This document shows, piece after piece, positions 53,822 through 61,614 of a DNA stretch of 64,000 bases. Positions within the stretch are counted from its first letter, which is position 1; each line of letters begins with the position of its first letter. The translations under genes and the position numbers were made by a program. Source of the DNA: Iamia majanohamensis (GTDB taxonomy: Bacteria; Actinomycetota; Acidimicrobiia; Acidimicrobiales; Iamiaceae); NCBI RefSeq assembly GCF_028532485.1, contig NZ_CP116942.1:2170001-2234000 (forward strand), given 5' to 3'. The notes beneath the pieces were generated by a model. The model saw nothing but the letters and a program-made list of their open reading frames with translations, ran no database searches and was not told the DNA's origin.

Positions 53822-54604
53822 GTGGGTCCCGCCCTCCACGTCGTCGAGGCCGGCACCGGTCCCACCGTCGTCCTCGTCCACGGGGCCATGGACCGGGCCG
53901 GCGGGCTGGCCAAGGTGGCCCGCCACCTCCCCGCCCACCACGTCGTCCGCTACGACCGGCGGGGCTACGCCGGCTCCACCCTCCTCGGCCCCGGGGGCCT
54001 GGCCGACCACGCCGCCGACCTGGTCGGCCTCCTCGGCGAGCTGGTGCCCTCCCCGGCCGCCGCCCGTCCCGTGGTCGTCGGCCACAGCCTGGGCGGGCTG
54101 GTGGCCCTGGCCGGGGCGCGGGCCGCGCCCGCGCTGGTCGGGGCGGTGGGGGCCTTCGAGCCCCCGACGCCGTGGCACCCGGACTGGCCTGCAGGAATCG
54201 AGGACTTCGACGGCGACGACGGCGCCGCCGCCGACCTGGTGATCTCCCGCGCCGTCGGGGCCGAGCGCTGGGCCCGGGCCCCGGCCGCCCTCCGCGCCGC
54301 CCGCCGGGCCGAGGGCGGGGCGATGATGGCCGAGATGCGGTCGCTGCTCACCGACCCGCCCGGGCGGCTCCCCGAGCCGCTGGGCCCGGTCCCGGTGCCG
54401 GTGGTGCTCGCCCGGGGCTCGGCGTCGCGGCCGCACGTGGCCCGCGGCCTCGACGACCTGGCGGCCCGCCTCGGCGTCACCGGCCCCGTCGTGCTCGACG
54501 GCCCCGGCCACCGGGCCCCGACGACGCACGCCGCGGACTACGCGGCGTGGGCCGCCGAGGTGGCCGCCCTCGCGCCCCACCCGCCGACGGTGCGCGAGCG
54601 GTGA
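53822..54604 (+). CDS. Alpha/beta hydrolase
   Basis: 260 residues. VVLVHGAMDRAGGLAKVA is the oxyanion-hole region, RYDRRGYAGS the HGxG-linked strand, and VVVGHSLGGLVAL the nucleophile elbow (Ser in GHSLGG). The last His is in DGPGHRAPTTHAAD. Substrate unknown. Its stop overlaps the start of the patatin-like gene. Confidence 0.85.
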   Translation: MGPALHVVEAGTGPTVVLVHGAMDRAGGLAKVARHLPAHHVVRYDRRGYAGSTLLGPGGLADHAADLVGLLGELVPSPAAARPVVVGHSLGGLVALAGARAAPALVGAVGAFEPPTPWHPDWPAGIEDFDGDDGAAADLVISRAVGAERWARAPAALRAARRAEGGAMMAEMRSLLTDPPGRLPEPLGPVPVPVVLARGSASRPHVARGLDDLAARLGVTGPVVLDGPGHRAPTTHAADYAAWAAEVAALAPHPPTVRER

Positions 54605-55464
54605 GCGGGGGAGGGCCGGGCCGCACCGCCTTCGTGCTGGGAGGCGGCGGCAGCCTGGGCGCGGCCCAGGTGGGGATGCTGCGGGCCCTGCTCGAGCACG
54701 GGATCGTCCCCGACCTGGTGGTGGGGTGCTCGGTCGGGGCCCTGAACGGGGGCGCGCTGGCGGTCGACCCGTCGCTCGCCATGGTGGACCGCCTCCAGGA
54801 GATCTGGCTGTCCCTCGACGAGCGCGACCTGCTGCCCGGCGGCCTCCTGCCCACCGTGGTGCAGATGACCCGGCGGGGCGAGGCCGTCCACGGCAACGAG
54901 GGCCTGCGCACGGTCGTGGAGGAGGTGCTGCCCCCCGGAGCCCACTTCGAGGACCTGGCCGTGCCCTTCCAGTGCGTGGCGACCGCAATGGCCGACGCCC
55001 GGGAGGTGTGGTTCTCCTCCGGCTCCCCCGTGGAGCCGATCCTCGCCTCGGCCGCCATCCCGGCCGTGCTGCCGCCGGTCGAGGTGGACGGGGTGCCCTG
55101 CATCGACGGGGCGGTGGCCAACGCGGTGCCGGTGACCCGGGCCGCGGAGCTGGGGGCCACGACCATCTACGTGCTGCACGTGGGCTCGACCGACGGGCCC
55201 CGCCCTGCGCCCCGCCGTCCCCTCGACGCCGCCCTGCGGGCCTACTCCCTGGCCCGCCGGGCCCGGCTGGCCCGCGACCTGGCGACCCTCGACCCCGCGA
55301 CCGAGGTGGTCCTGCTGCCCCCCGGCGACGCCGCCCGGGGACGCTTCAACGACTTCAGCCACTCGGCCGCGCTCATCTCGAGCGCCCTGCAGGCGAGCCG
55401 GGCGGTGCTGGGCGCCCGCGGGGTGGCGGGGGCGGGCCCGGGCCCCGAGCGGGACGGCGCCTGA
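54601..55464 (+). CDS. Patatin-like phospholipase
   Basis: 287 residues. AFVLGGGGSLGAAQVGML is the glycine-rich oxyanion loop, VVGCSVGALNG the GxSxG nucleophile, and CIDGAVANAVP the DG[A/G] dyad Asp. Likely a cytoplasmic lipid acyl hydrolase of the RssA/YchK group. The GTG overlaps the preceding hydrolase stop (GTGA). Together they suggest a lipid-turnover operon. Confidence 0.88.
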   Translation: MSGGGPGRTAFVLGGGGSLGAAQVGMLRALLEHGIVPDLVVGCSVGALNGGALAVDPSLAMVDRLQEIWLSLDERDLLPGGLLPTVVQMTRRGEAVHGNEGLRTVVEEVLPPGAHFEDLAVPFQCVATAMADAREVWFSSGSPVEPILASAAIPAVLPPVEVDGVPCIDGAVANAVPVTRAAELGATTIYVLHVGSTDGPRPAPRRPLDAALRAYSLARRARLARDLATLDPATEVVLLPPGDAARGRFNDFSHSAALISSALQASRAVLGARGVAGAGPGPERDGA

Positions 55465-55481
55465 GCCCCTCACCACCCGGA

Positions 55482-55499
55482 ATGGGCCGATCGACCCAT
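55482..55499. promoter_or_regulatory. Palindromic operator-like site, copy 1
   Basis: ATGGGCCGATCGACCCAT: perfect except one pair, centred on CGATCG. Present again at 56010-56027. Confidence 0.45.
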
Positions 55500-55595
55500 G
55501 CACGACGGCCGGGGCGCACCGATGGAGTGGGGACACATCGTCACCGCCCCCCGGACCATCGGGGTCGGCACCCCACCACACAGGAGAACACCCCG

Positions 55596-55787
55596 ATGCT
55601 CAGCAACCAGTTCGACCTCATCGCCAGCTACGTCCGGGCCCGCTTCGGCAACACCGAGAAGGGTGCCTCCCTCGTGGAGTACGCGCTGCTCGTGGCCCTG
55701 ATCGCCGTCGTCTGCATCGTCGCCGTGACCTTCCTCGGCAACTCGGCCGACAGCAAGTTCGACTCCGTCGGCTCGGCCATCAACTAG
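55596..55787 (+). CDS. Flp/Fap type IVb pilin, copy 1
   Basis: 63-residue prepilin. The prepilin-peptidase site is at Gly23 followed by ASLVEYALLVALIAVV: the Glu-Tyr pair at 28-29 is the Flp signature and the hydrophobic helix follows. AGGAG lies 9 nt before the ATG. The coding sequence is identical to that of copy 2. No Tad secretion or prepilin-peptidase gene is in the window. It would be assembled as a Flp pilus for adhesion if such genes exist elsewhere. Confidence 0.9.
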   Translation: MLSNQFDLIASYVRARFGNTEKGASLVEYALLVALIAVVCIVAVTFLGNSADSKFDSVGSAIN

Positions 55788-55790
55788 TCA

Positions 55791-55848
55791 CGATCCCCGA
55801 GAGGGGATCGACCCCCGGAGGGGGCGGGCCTCGGCCCGCCCCCTCCGG
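55791..55848 (+). terminator. Terminator of pilin copy 1
   Basis: First hairpin CGATCCCC GAGA GGGGATCG-type (55791-55810) and then a 16-bp GC-rich stem centred on TC (55815-55848). Confidence 0.75.
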
Positions 55849-55868
55849 CGCGTCCGGGCACCGGGCGG

Positions 55869-56008
55869 GTGGCCAGGCCCCGAGGCCGCCCCGGCCGACC
55901 GGGACCGCGACCCCCGGCGCCGGCGCCCCTGGCCGCTCTCCGCGGTCGGCGGTGCCGCTGTCGGGGGGCGATCCTCCCGGGGTCGACGGTCGCAGCACCC
56001 TGCGTGGG
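55869..56008. other. Spacer between pilin repeats
   Basis: 140 bp of GC-rich sequence without a gene, repeat or clear signal. Confidence 0.5.
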
Positions 56009-56009
56009 A

Positions 56010-56027
56010 ATGGGCCGATCGACCCAT
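56010..56027. promoter_or_regulatory. Palindromic operator-like site, copy 2
   Basis: Identical to 55482-55499. Confidence 0.45.
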
Positions 56028-56123
56028 GCAGGATCGCCGGGGCGCACCGATGGAGTGGGGACACATCGTCACCGCCCCCCGGACCATCGGGGTCGGCACC
56101 CCACCACACAGGAGAACACCCCG

Positions 56124-56315
56124 ATGCTCAGCAACCAGTTCGACCTCATCGCCAGCTACGTCCGGGCCCGCTTCGGCAACACCGAGAAGGGTGCCTCCCT
56201 CGTGGAGTACGCGCTGCTCGTGGCCCTGATCGCCGTCGTCTGCATCGTCGCCGTGACCTTCCTCGGCAACTCGGCCGACAGCAAGTTCGACTCCGTCGGC
56301 TCGGCCATCAACTAG
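56124..56315 (+). CDS. Flp/Fap type IVb pilin, copy 2
   Basis: Encodes the same 63 residues as copy 1, with the same AGGAG ribosome site. Gene dosage, a pilin variant store or a very recent tandem duplication all fit. The identical coding DNA argues for a duplication too recent to diverge, or gene conversion. Confidence 0.9.
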   Translation: MLSNQFDLIASYVRARFGNTEKGASLVEYALLVALIAVVCIVAVTFLGNSADSKFDSVGSAIN

Positions 56316-56318
56316 TCA

Positions 56319-56376
56319 CGGTCCCCGAGAGGGGATCGACCCCCGGAGGGGGCGGGCCTCGGCCCGCCCCCTCCGG
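56319..56376 (+). terminator. Terminator of pilin copy 2
   Basis: Same two hairpins as after copy 1; a G-U wobble replaces one pair of the first stem. Confidence 0.75.
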
Positions 56377-56399
56377 CGCGTCCGGGCACCGGGCGGTCC

Positions 56400-56405
56400 T
56401 AGGGT
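56400..56405 (+). promoter_or_regulatory. -10 element of the DUF3151 gene (leaderless)
   Basis: TAGGGT ends 7 nt before the ATG at 56413, immediately after pilin repeat 2. Confidence 0.5.
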
Positions 56406-56412
56406 GGCCGCG

Positions 56413-56868
56413 ATGAGCGACCAGCCGATCTCCCTCAGCCCGTCGGGGCCCCCCGAGACGATCCTGGAGCCCGAGCCCCCGGAGCTCCTGTCGGCGCTGG
56501 CCGCCGCCCTGGCCGGGCCCGAGGCCGACCGGCGGGCCGCGGTGTCGGCCGTGGTCGCGGCCCACCCCACCTACCTCGATGCCTGGGCCCGCCTGGGCCA
56601 GCTCGCCCGCGACGACGTCGAGGCCTACGCCGCCTTCCGGGTCGGCTACCACCGCGGCCTCGACCGGCTGCGCCAGAGCGGGTGGCGGGGCACCGGCTAC
56701 GTGCGCTGGGAGTACGAGCCCAACCGCGGCTTCCTGCGCGCCCTGCACGGCCTGGAGCGGGCCGCGGCCGCCATCGGCGAGGTCGACGAGGAGGCCCGCT
56801 GCGCCCAGTTCCTCGCCCAGCTCGACCCCGAGTTTCGAGGTCGAAGCGGAGCTTCTCCCTCGAGCTGA
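56413..56868 (+). CDS. DUF3151 family protein with a repeat-encoded C-terminus
   Basis: 151 residues. VSAVVAAHPTYLDAWARLGQLA, VEAYAAFRVGYHRGLDRLRQSGWRGTGYVRWEYEPNRGF in part, and IGEVDEEARCAQFLAQLDPEF match the actinobacterial DUF3151 family. The last 11 residues (141-151, FRGRSGASPSS) and the stop are encoded by the start of structured repeat copy B, whose TTT codon is unlike the codon use elsewhere. The repeat seems to have replaced the original stop. Function unknown. Confidence 0.82.
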   Translation: MSDQPISLSPSGPPETILEPEPPELLSALAAALAGPEADRRAAVSAVVAAHPTYLDAWARLGQLARDDVEAYAAFRVGYHRGLDRLRQSGWRGTGYVRWEYEPNRGFLRALHGLERAAAAIGEVDEEARCAQFLAQLDPEFRGRSGASPSS

Positions 56869-56983
56869 GGGAGCTCGCTGCGCTCGCACCGAGCGATCCC
56901 GGCGGGTGGCGGCTTGTCCCTCGCAGCCACCCGCCTCATCCGGGGGAGACCCCCGGACCCCCAGCGGCAGAGCCGGCCCCCAC
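56832..56983 (+). repeat. Structured intergenic repeat, copy B
   Basis: Starts inside the DUF3151 gene. A nested hairpin (56835-56863: TCGAGG/CCTCGA outer, GAAGC GGA GCTTC inner), a 10-bp stem (56901-56910 with 56926-56935) and an 8-bp stem (56939-56946 with 56950-56957) follow in order. Nothing else is seen up to the ALDH gene at 57039. Confidence 0.75.
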
Positions 56984-57038
56984 GCGCGACCCGGGGCCCC
57001 GACCGCCTCGGTCCCCGGCCGGGTGCGTCGAGACCCGC

Positions 57039-58490
57039 CTACTCCTCGGCGAAGAAGACGGTGCGGACCTCGGAGTAGGTGTCCATGGCCGACAGGCCCA
57101 GCTCCCGCCCGAGGCCCGAGCGCCGCATCCCCCCGAAGGGGGTCTCGACGCGCACCGAGGAGTGGGAGTTGACCGACAGGGACCCGGTCCGCAGGCGGCG
57201 GGCGACCCGGATGGCCCGTGTGGATGACCCCGTCCACAGCGAGCCGCTCAGCCCGTAGTCGCTGTCGTTGGCGACGCGGACGGCCTCGTCCTCGTCGTCG
57301 AAGGGGATGACGGCGGCCACCGGCCCGAAGATCTCCTCCCGGCTGACCCGCATGGTGTTGGACGCGTCGGCGAGCACGGCGGGGGAGAGGTAGAACCCGG
57401 GCCGCTCCGGGACCTCGCCGCCGCACACCAGGCGGGTGCCCTCCTCGGCGCCGATCGCCAGGTAGTCGAGCGAGGTCTGGCGCTGGCCGGCCGAGATCAT
57501 GGGGCCGACCTCGGTGGCCTCGTCGAGGGGCTCGCCCACCACCAGCGCCTCGGTGGCGCGGGCGAAGGCGTCGACGAAGGCGTCGTAGGCGGGGCGCTCC
57601 ACCAGGATCCGGCTGCGCGCGCAGCAGTCCTGGCCGGCGTTGGCGAACACCGACATGGGGGTGGCCGCGGCCGCCTGCTCCACGTCGGCGTCGGCGAAGA
57701 CGAGGGCGGCCGACTTGCCGCCCAGCTCCAGGCTGGTGCGGGTGATGGTGTCGGAGCCCTGGCGGAGGATGTGGGCGCCGGTGGCGGTCTCGCCGGTGAA
57801 GCCCACCTTGGCCACCCGGGGGTCGCCCACCAGCAGGTCACCCAGCACCGACCCGGGACCGGACAGCACGTGCACCGCCCCCTCGGGGACGCCCGCCTCG
57901 ACCAGCAGGTCGCCCAGGGCCAGGGCGGTGAGGGGGGTCAGCGACGCCGGCTTCAGGACGATCGGGTTCCCGCACGCCAGGGCGGGGGCGACCTTCCAGC
58001 TGGCGATCAGCAGGGGGAAGTTCCAGGGCACGATGAGGGCGCAGACCCCGACCGGCTCGCGCAGGGTCACGGCCAGGCCGGGGTCCATGATCGGGATGGT
58101 CGTGCCCAGGTGCTTGTTGGCCGCCCCGGCGTAGTACTCGAAGGTGCGGGCCGCGGCCTCGACCTCCCAGCGGGCGTCGCCGATGGGGTGCCCCGCCCCC
58201 CAGGCCTCCAGCTCGGCCAGGTCCTCGGCCCGCTCCCGGAGCAGCTCGGCCACCCGGCCCAGCACCCGGCCCCGCACGGTGGCGCTGGTCGACGGCCACG
58301 GCCCGCGCCCGTCGTCGAAGGCGGCGTCGGCCGCGGCCAGCGCCAGCTCCACGTCCTCGGGCCCGGCCCGGGCCACGCGGGCGAAGGGCTCGCCGGTCGC
58401 CGGGGCGAGCACCTCGGTGGTGGCCCCGTCCCGGGCGGACTGGCGCCGGCCGGCGACGACGAGCAGGTCGGAGCGGAGGGCTGCGGGCAT
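57039..58490 (-). CDS. Aldehyde dehydrogenase
   Basis: NAD(P)-dependent oxidation of an aldehyde to an acid. 483 residues. PWNFPLLIASWKVAPALACGNPIVLKPA is the cofactor region in part, LELGGKSAALVFADAD holds the general base Glu, and NAGQDCCARSRILV the catalytic Cys. ATG at 58490 has GAGGAG upstream. It is divergent from the SDR-GS-peptidase operon. Within a gamma-glutamyl polyamine pathway it would oxidise a gamma-glutamyl-aminoaldehyde (PuuC role), an inference from its neighbours. Confidence 0.92.
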   Translation of the reverse strand: MPAALRSDLLVVAGRRQSARDGATTEVLAPATGEPFARVARAGPEDVELALAAADAAFDDGRGPWPSTSATVRGRVLGRVAELLRERAEDLAELEAWGAGHPIGDARWEVEAAARTFEYYAGAANKHLGTTIPIMDPGLAVTLREPVGVCALIVPWNFPLLIASWKVAPALACGNPIVLKPASLTPLTALALGDLLVEAGVPEGAVHVLSGPGSVLGDLLVGDPRVAKVGFTGETATGAHILRQGSDTITRTSLELGGKSAALVFADADVEQAAAATPMSVFANAGQDCCARSRILVERPAYDAFVDAFARATEALVVGEPLDEATEVGPMISAGQRQTSLDYLAIGAEEGTRLVCGGEVPERPGFYLSPAVLADASNTMRVSREEIFGPVAAVIPFDDEDEAVRVANDSDYGLSGSLWTGSSTRAIRVARRLRTGSLSVNSHSSVRVETPFGGMRRSGLGRELGLSAMDTYSEVRTVFFAEE

Positions 58491-58594
58491 GGGGCTCCTC
58501 GGGGGGTCCGGGACGGGCGGTCCCTGCGACGGATGCGGCCGTGGCGGTGCCGTGTCCGGGGCCGGTCGCGGGACGCGGCATCATACGACCCGAC

Positions 58595-58614
58595 CCCCGG
58601 TCGACCGACCGGGG
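58595..58614. promoter_or_regulatory. Palindromic operator between the ALDH and SDR genes
   Basis: CCCCGGTCGACCGACCGGGG: 8-bp arms, 4-nt centre. TACGAC at 58584-58589 is a possible -10 for the SDR operon, which puts the palindrome at the transcription start. Confidence 0.5.
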
Positions 58615-58635
58615 CCGGACGACGAGGGAGGACCC

Positions 58636-59460
58636 ATGGGTCGGTTGGACGGGAAGGTCGCCCTCATCACGGGGGCGGGCGGCGGCATGGGCCGGGTGGC
58701 GGTGGAGATGTTCGCCGCCGAGGGGGCCAAGGTCGCGGCCATGGACGTGCTCGGCTGCGAGGAGGTCGTCGAGGCCGCCCAGGCCGCCGGCGGTGAGGCC
58801 ACCTCCCTGGTCGCCGACGTCACCGACCCGGCCGCCGTCGACGCCGCGGTGGCGGCCACGGTCGAGGCCTTCGGTCGCCTCGACGTCCTCTACAACAACG
58901 CCGGGGTCAGCCTGCCCGACGACGACGGGGTCACCACGACGCCCGACGCCACCTGGGAGACGACCATGGCGGTCAACGTCACCGGGATGTGGCACTGCTG
59001 CCGGGCCGGGGTGCCGGCCATGCTCGAGGGCGGCGGGGGCTCGATCATCAACGTGGCCAGCTTCGTGGCCCACCTGGGTGCGGCCACCCCGCAGCTGGCC
59101 TACACGACCTCGAAGGGGGCGGTGCTGGCCATGACCCGGGAGATGGCGGTCATCCACGCCCGCGACGGCATCCGGGTCAACGCCCTGTGCCCGGGCCCGG
59201 TGCTCACGCCGCTGCTGGCCAAGTACATGGCCGACGAGGAGAAGCGCCAGCGCCGCCTGGTCCACATCCCCATGGGCCGCTTCGGCACCGCCGCGGAGAT
59301 GGTGCAGGGCGCCCTGTTCCTGGCCTCGGACGAGTCGTCGTTCATGACCGGCCAGTCGCTGCTCATCGACGGGGGCATCACCGCGGCCTACACGACCCCC
59401 GAGGGCCCGCCCCACGCCGCCGTCCCGCCCGTCGACGACCCCATCCCCGCCACCGAGTGA
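58636..59460 (+). CDS. Short-chain dehydrogenase/reductase
   Basis: 274 residues. ALITGAGGGMGRVAVEMFA is the Rossmann glycine motif (TGxxxGxG), LYNNAGVS the NNAG motif, and YTTSKGAVLAMTRE the catalytic YxxxK. NxxS-type Ser is in VASFVAH. ATG with GGGAGGA upstream. Heads the operon with the glutamine-synthetase-like and C26 peptidase genes; what it reduces there is unknown. Confidence 0.9.
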   Translation: MGRLDGKVALITGAGGGMGRVAVEMFAAEGAKVAAMDVLGCEEVVEAAQAAGGEATSLVADVTDPAAVDAAVAATVEAFGRLDVLYNNAGVSLPDDDGVTTTPDATWETTMAVNVTGMWHCCRAGVPAMLEGGGGSIINVASFVAHLGAATPQLAYTTSKGAVLAMTREMAVIHARDGIRVNALCPGPVLTPLLAKYMADEEKRQRRLVHIPMGRFGTAAEMVQGALFLASDESSFMTGQSLLIDGGITAAYTTPEGPPHAAVPPVDDPIPATE

Positions 59461-59473
59461 GAGGCCGCACCGC

Positions 59474-60850
59474 ATGACCGTCCCCGGGATCATCCAACCG
59501 TCGGACCTGCGCGAGCTCATCGTCGCCGGGGAGGTCGACACCGTCCTGGTGTGCTTCCCCGACATGCAGGGCCGCCTCATGGGCAAGCGGGTGATGGCCC
59601 GGTACTTCTGGGACAACGTCCTCGAGGGCACCATCGAGGCCTGCGACTACCTGCTGGCCGTCGACGTCGACATGGAGCCGCTGCCCGGGTACACGTTCGC
59701 GTCCTGGGAGACCGGCTACGGCGACATGTCCGCCGTGCCGGACCTGTCGACGCTGCGCGTCGTGCCCTGGATCCCCCGCACCGCACTGGTGCTCTGCGAC
59801 CTGGTGGTGGAGGGCGGCACCACCCCCATCGAGGTGTCACCCCGGCAGGTGCTGCGCCGCCAGCTGGCCCGGGCCGCAGAGCGGGGCCTCACCGTGAAGA
59901 TCGGCGCCGAGCTCGAGTTCTTCCTCTTCCGCGACACCTACGAGGAGGCCAAGGCCAAGGGCTACAAGGGCCTGAGGCCCCACTCGGACTGGATCGAGGA
60001 CTACCACATCCTCCAGACGACCCGGGACGAGTACGTCATCCGCGACATCCGCAACGGGATGGACGCGGCCGGCGTGCCCGTCGAGTTCTCCAAGGGCGAG
60101 GCCGGCCACGGCCAGCACGAGATCAACCTCGTCTACGCCGAGGCCCTGGAGATGGCCGACCGCCACGCCATCTACAAGAACGGGGCCAAGGAGATCGCCG
60201 CCTCCCACGAGCGGTCGCTCACCTTCATGGCCAAGTGGTCCATGGACGACGTGGGCTCGTCGTGCCACATCCACTCCTCGGTGTGGGCCGACGGCGGCGA
60301 GACCTCGCTGGCCACCACCGACGGCGACCCGAAGGACCTGTCGCCCACGGTGCGCCACTGGCTGGGCGGGATCAAGGCCGCCTCCCGGGAGCTCACGTGG
60401 CTGTTCGCCCCCACGGTCAACTCCTACAAGCGCTTCCAGCCCGACTCCTGGGCGCCCACGGCCATCGCCTGGGGCGACGACAACCGCACCTGCGGGCTGC
60501 GCATCGTCGGCCACGGTGCCCACCGGCGGGTGGAGTCCCGCATCCCCGGCGCCGACGTGAACCCCTACCTGGCCTACGCCGGCATCGTCGCCGCCGGCCT
60601 GCACGGGATCGACAACGAGGTCGACCCCGGCCCCGCCTTCGAGGGCAACGCCTACGAGGCCACCGACGTGGAGCGCATCCCCTCGACGCTCGTGGAGGCG
60701 GTCGAGCTGCTGGAGGGCTCCGAGGTGGCCCGGGCCGCCTTCGGCCCCGACGTCCACCACCACCTGCTCAACACCGCCCGCCAGGAGTGGGTGGCGGCCA
60801 ACAAGACCGTCACCGACTGGGAGCTGCTCCGCGGCTTCGAGCGGCTGTGA
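59474..60850 (+). CDS. Glutamine synthetase family protein (gamma-glutamylpolyamine synthetase-like)
   Basis: 458 residues. GAELEFFLF, FSKGEAGHGQHEINL, GSSCHIHSSVW, NSYKRFQPDSWAPTAIAWG and RRVESRIPGADVNPYLA are the class III glutamine synthetase-fold motifs. Its partners (ALDH, C26 hydrolase) and divergence from GlnA point to a PuuA/GlnA3-type enzyme that glutamylates putrescine, other polyamines or ethanolamine. The ATG follows the SDR stop by 13 bp. Confidence 0.88.
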   Translation: MTVPGIIQPSDLRELIVAGEVDTVLVCFPDMQGRLMGKRVMARYFWDNVLEGTIEACDYLLAVDVDMEPLPGYTFASWETGYGDMSAVPDLSTLRVVPWIPRTALVLCDLVVEGGTTPIEVSPRQVLRRQLARAAERGLTVKIGAELEFFLFRDTYEEAKAKGYKGLRPHSDWIEDYHILQTTRDEYVIRDIRNGMDAAGVPVEFSKGEAGHGQHEINLVYAEALEMADRHAIYKNGAKEIAASHERSLTFMAKWSMDDVGSSCHIHSSVWADGGETSLATTDGDPKDLSPTVRHWLGGIKAASRELTWLFAPTVNSYKRFQPDSWAPTAIAWGDDNRTCGLRIVGHGAHRRVESRIPGADVNPYLAYAGIVAAGLHGIDNEVDPGPAFEGNAYEATDVERIPSTLVEAVELLEGSEVARAAFGPDVHHHLLNTARQEWVAANKTVTDWELLRGFERL

Positions 60851-61608
60851 CCCCGCCGGACCGGCCGCTGGTCGCGGTGACCGGACGGCCGATCGCGGCC
60901 GAGCGCCTCACCGGCAGCAACGAGAACTACGTCGGCCTCCCCGCCGACTACCACGCCGAGCTGGCCGCGGGCGGCGCCCTGGGCGTGATGCTCTCGCCCC
61001 GGGCCCTGCCCGACGAGGAGGCCGACGCCGTGGTCGCCCGGTTCGACGGGCTGGTGCTCACCGGCGGCGAGGACGTCGACCCCGCGCTGTACGGCCAGGA
61101 GGCGGTGCCCGAGACCTACGGCCACGACGGCGGCATCGACCGCTTCGAGGAGGCGCTGTACCGGGCCGCCCGGCGGCGGGGCGTGCCGGTGCTGGCCATC
61201 TGCCGGGGCCTCCAGCTGCTGAACGTCGTCCACGGCGGCACCCTCAGCCAGCACATCGTGGGCGAGCCCGGCCGCCTGCTCCACGGCATCCCCATGGGCG
61301 GGGGCGGCTCCGAGATCGGTGCGTCGGTGGAGCCCGGCTCGCGCCTGGCCGAGGCGCTGGGCAGGGTCGAGGCCGTCGGCGTCTGCCACCACCACCAGGC
61401 CGTCGACCGCGTGGCCGACGACCTCCGCGTCGTGGCCCGGGCCCCCGACGGCACCGTCGAGGGCCTCGAGCCCGTCGACGGCGACGACTGGGTGGTGGCC
61501 GTCCAGTGGCACCCCGAGGACTCTTCGGCCTCCGACCCCGTCCAGCGCGCCCTCTTCACCGCCTTCGCGCAGGCCTGCCGCGAGCGCAGTGGGGTGCTCG
61601 AGGGCTGA
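60847..61608 (+). CDS. Class I glutamine amidotransferase-like gamma-glutamyl hydrolase (peptidase C26, PuuD-like)
   Basis: 253 residues. VLAICRGLQLLNVVHGG contains the nucleophile Cys, VQWHPEDSS the catalytic His and Glu; GLVLTGGEDVDPALYG is typical of C26 enzymes. PuuD releases GABA from gamma-glutamyl-GABA, consistent with the preceding GS-like enzyme. The GTG overlaps the upstream stop (GTGA). Confidence 0.88.
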   Translation: MTPPDRPLVAVTGRPIAAERLTGSNENYVGLPADYHAELAAGGALGVMLSPRALPDEEADAVVARFDGLVLTGGEDVDPALYGQEAVPETYGHDGGIDRFEEALYRAARRRGVPVLAICRGLQLLNVVHGGTLSQHIVGEPGRLLHGIPMGGGGSEIGASVEPGSRLAEALGRVEAVGVCHHHQAVDRVADDLRVVARAPDGTVEGLEPVDGDDWVVAVQWHPEDSSASDPVQRALFTAFAQACRERSGVLEG

Positions 61609-61614
61609 GGCCCC

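Larger units (their letters stand above)
55481..55868 (+). repeat. 388-bp direct repeat carrying a pilin gene, copy 1
   Basis: Matches 56009-56396 base for base except for about four positions. It includes a palindrome, a 100-bp leader, the pilin gene and its terminator. Period 528 bp, with 140 bp of unique sequence between copies. Confidence 0.93.
56009..56396 (+). repeat. 388-bp direct repeat carrying a pilin gene, copy 2
   Basis: Second copy of the unit at 55481. Three differences lie just after the palindrome (CACGACGG versus CAGGATCG) and one after the stop (CACGATCC versus CACGGTCC); the last turns an A-U pair into G-U within the hairpin. Confidence 0.93.

Noticed and set aside
55869-56315. 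148-codon ORF extending pilin copy 2 upstream
   Set aside because: The extension covers the spacer and leader and would remove the prepilin N-terminus; the AGGAG site fixes the ATG at 56124.
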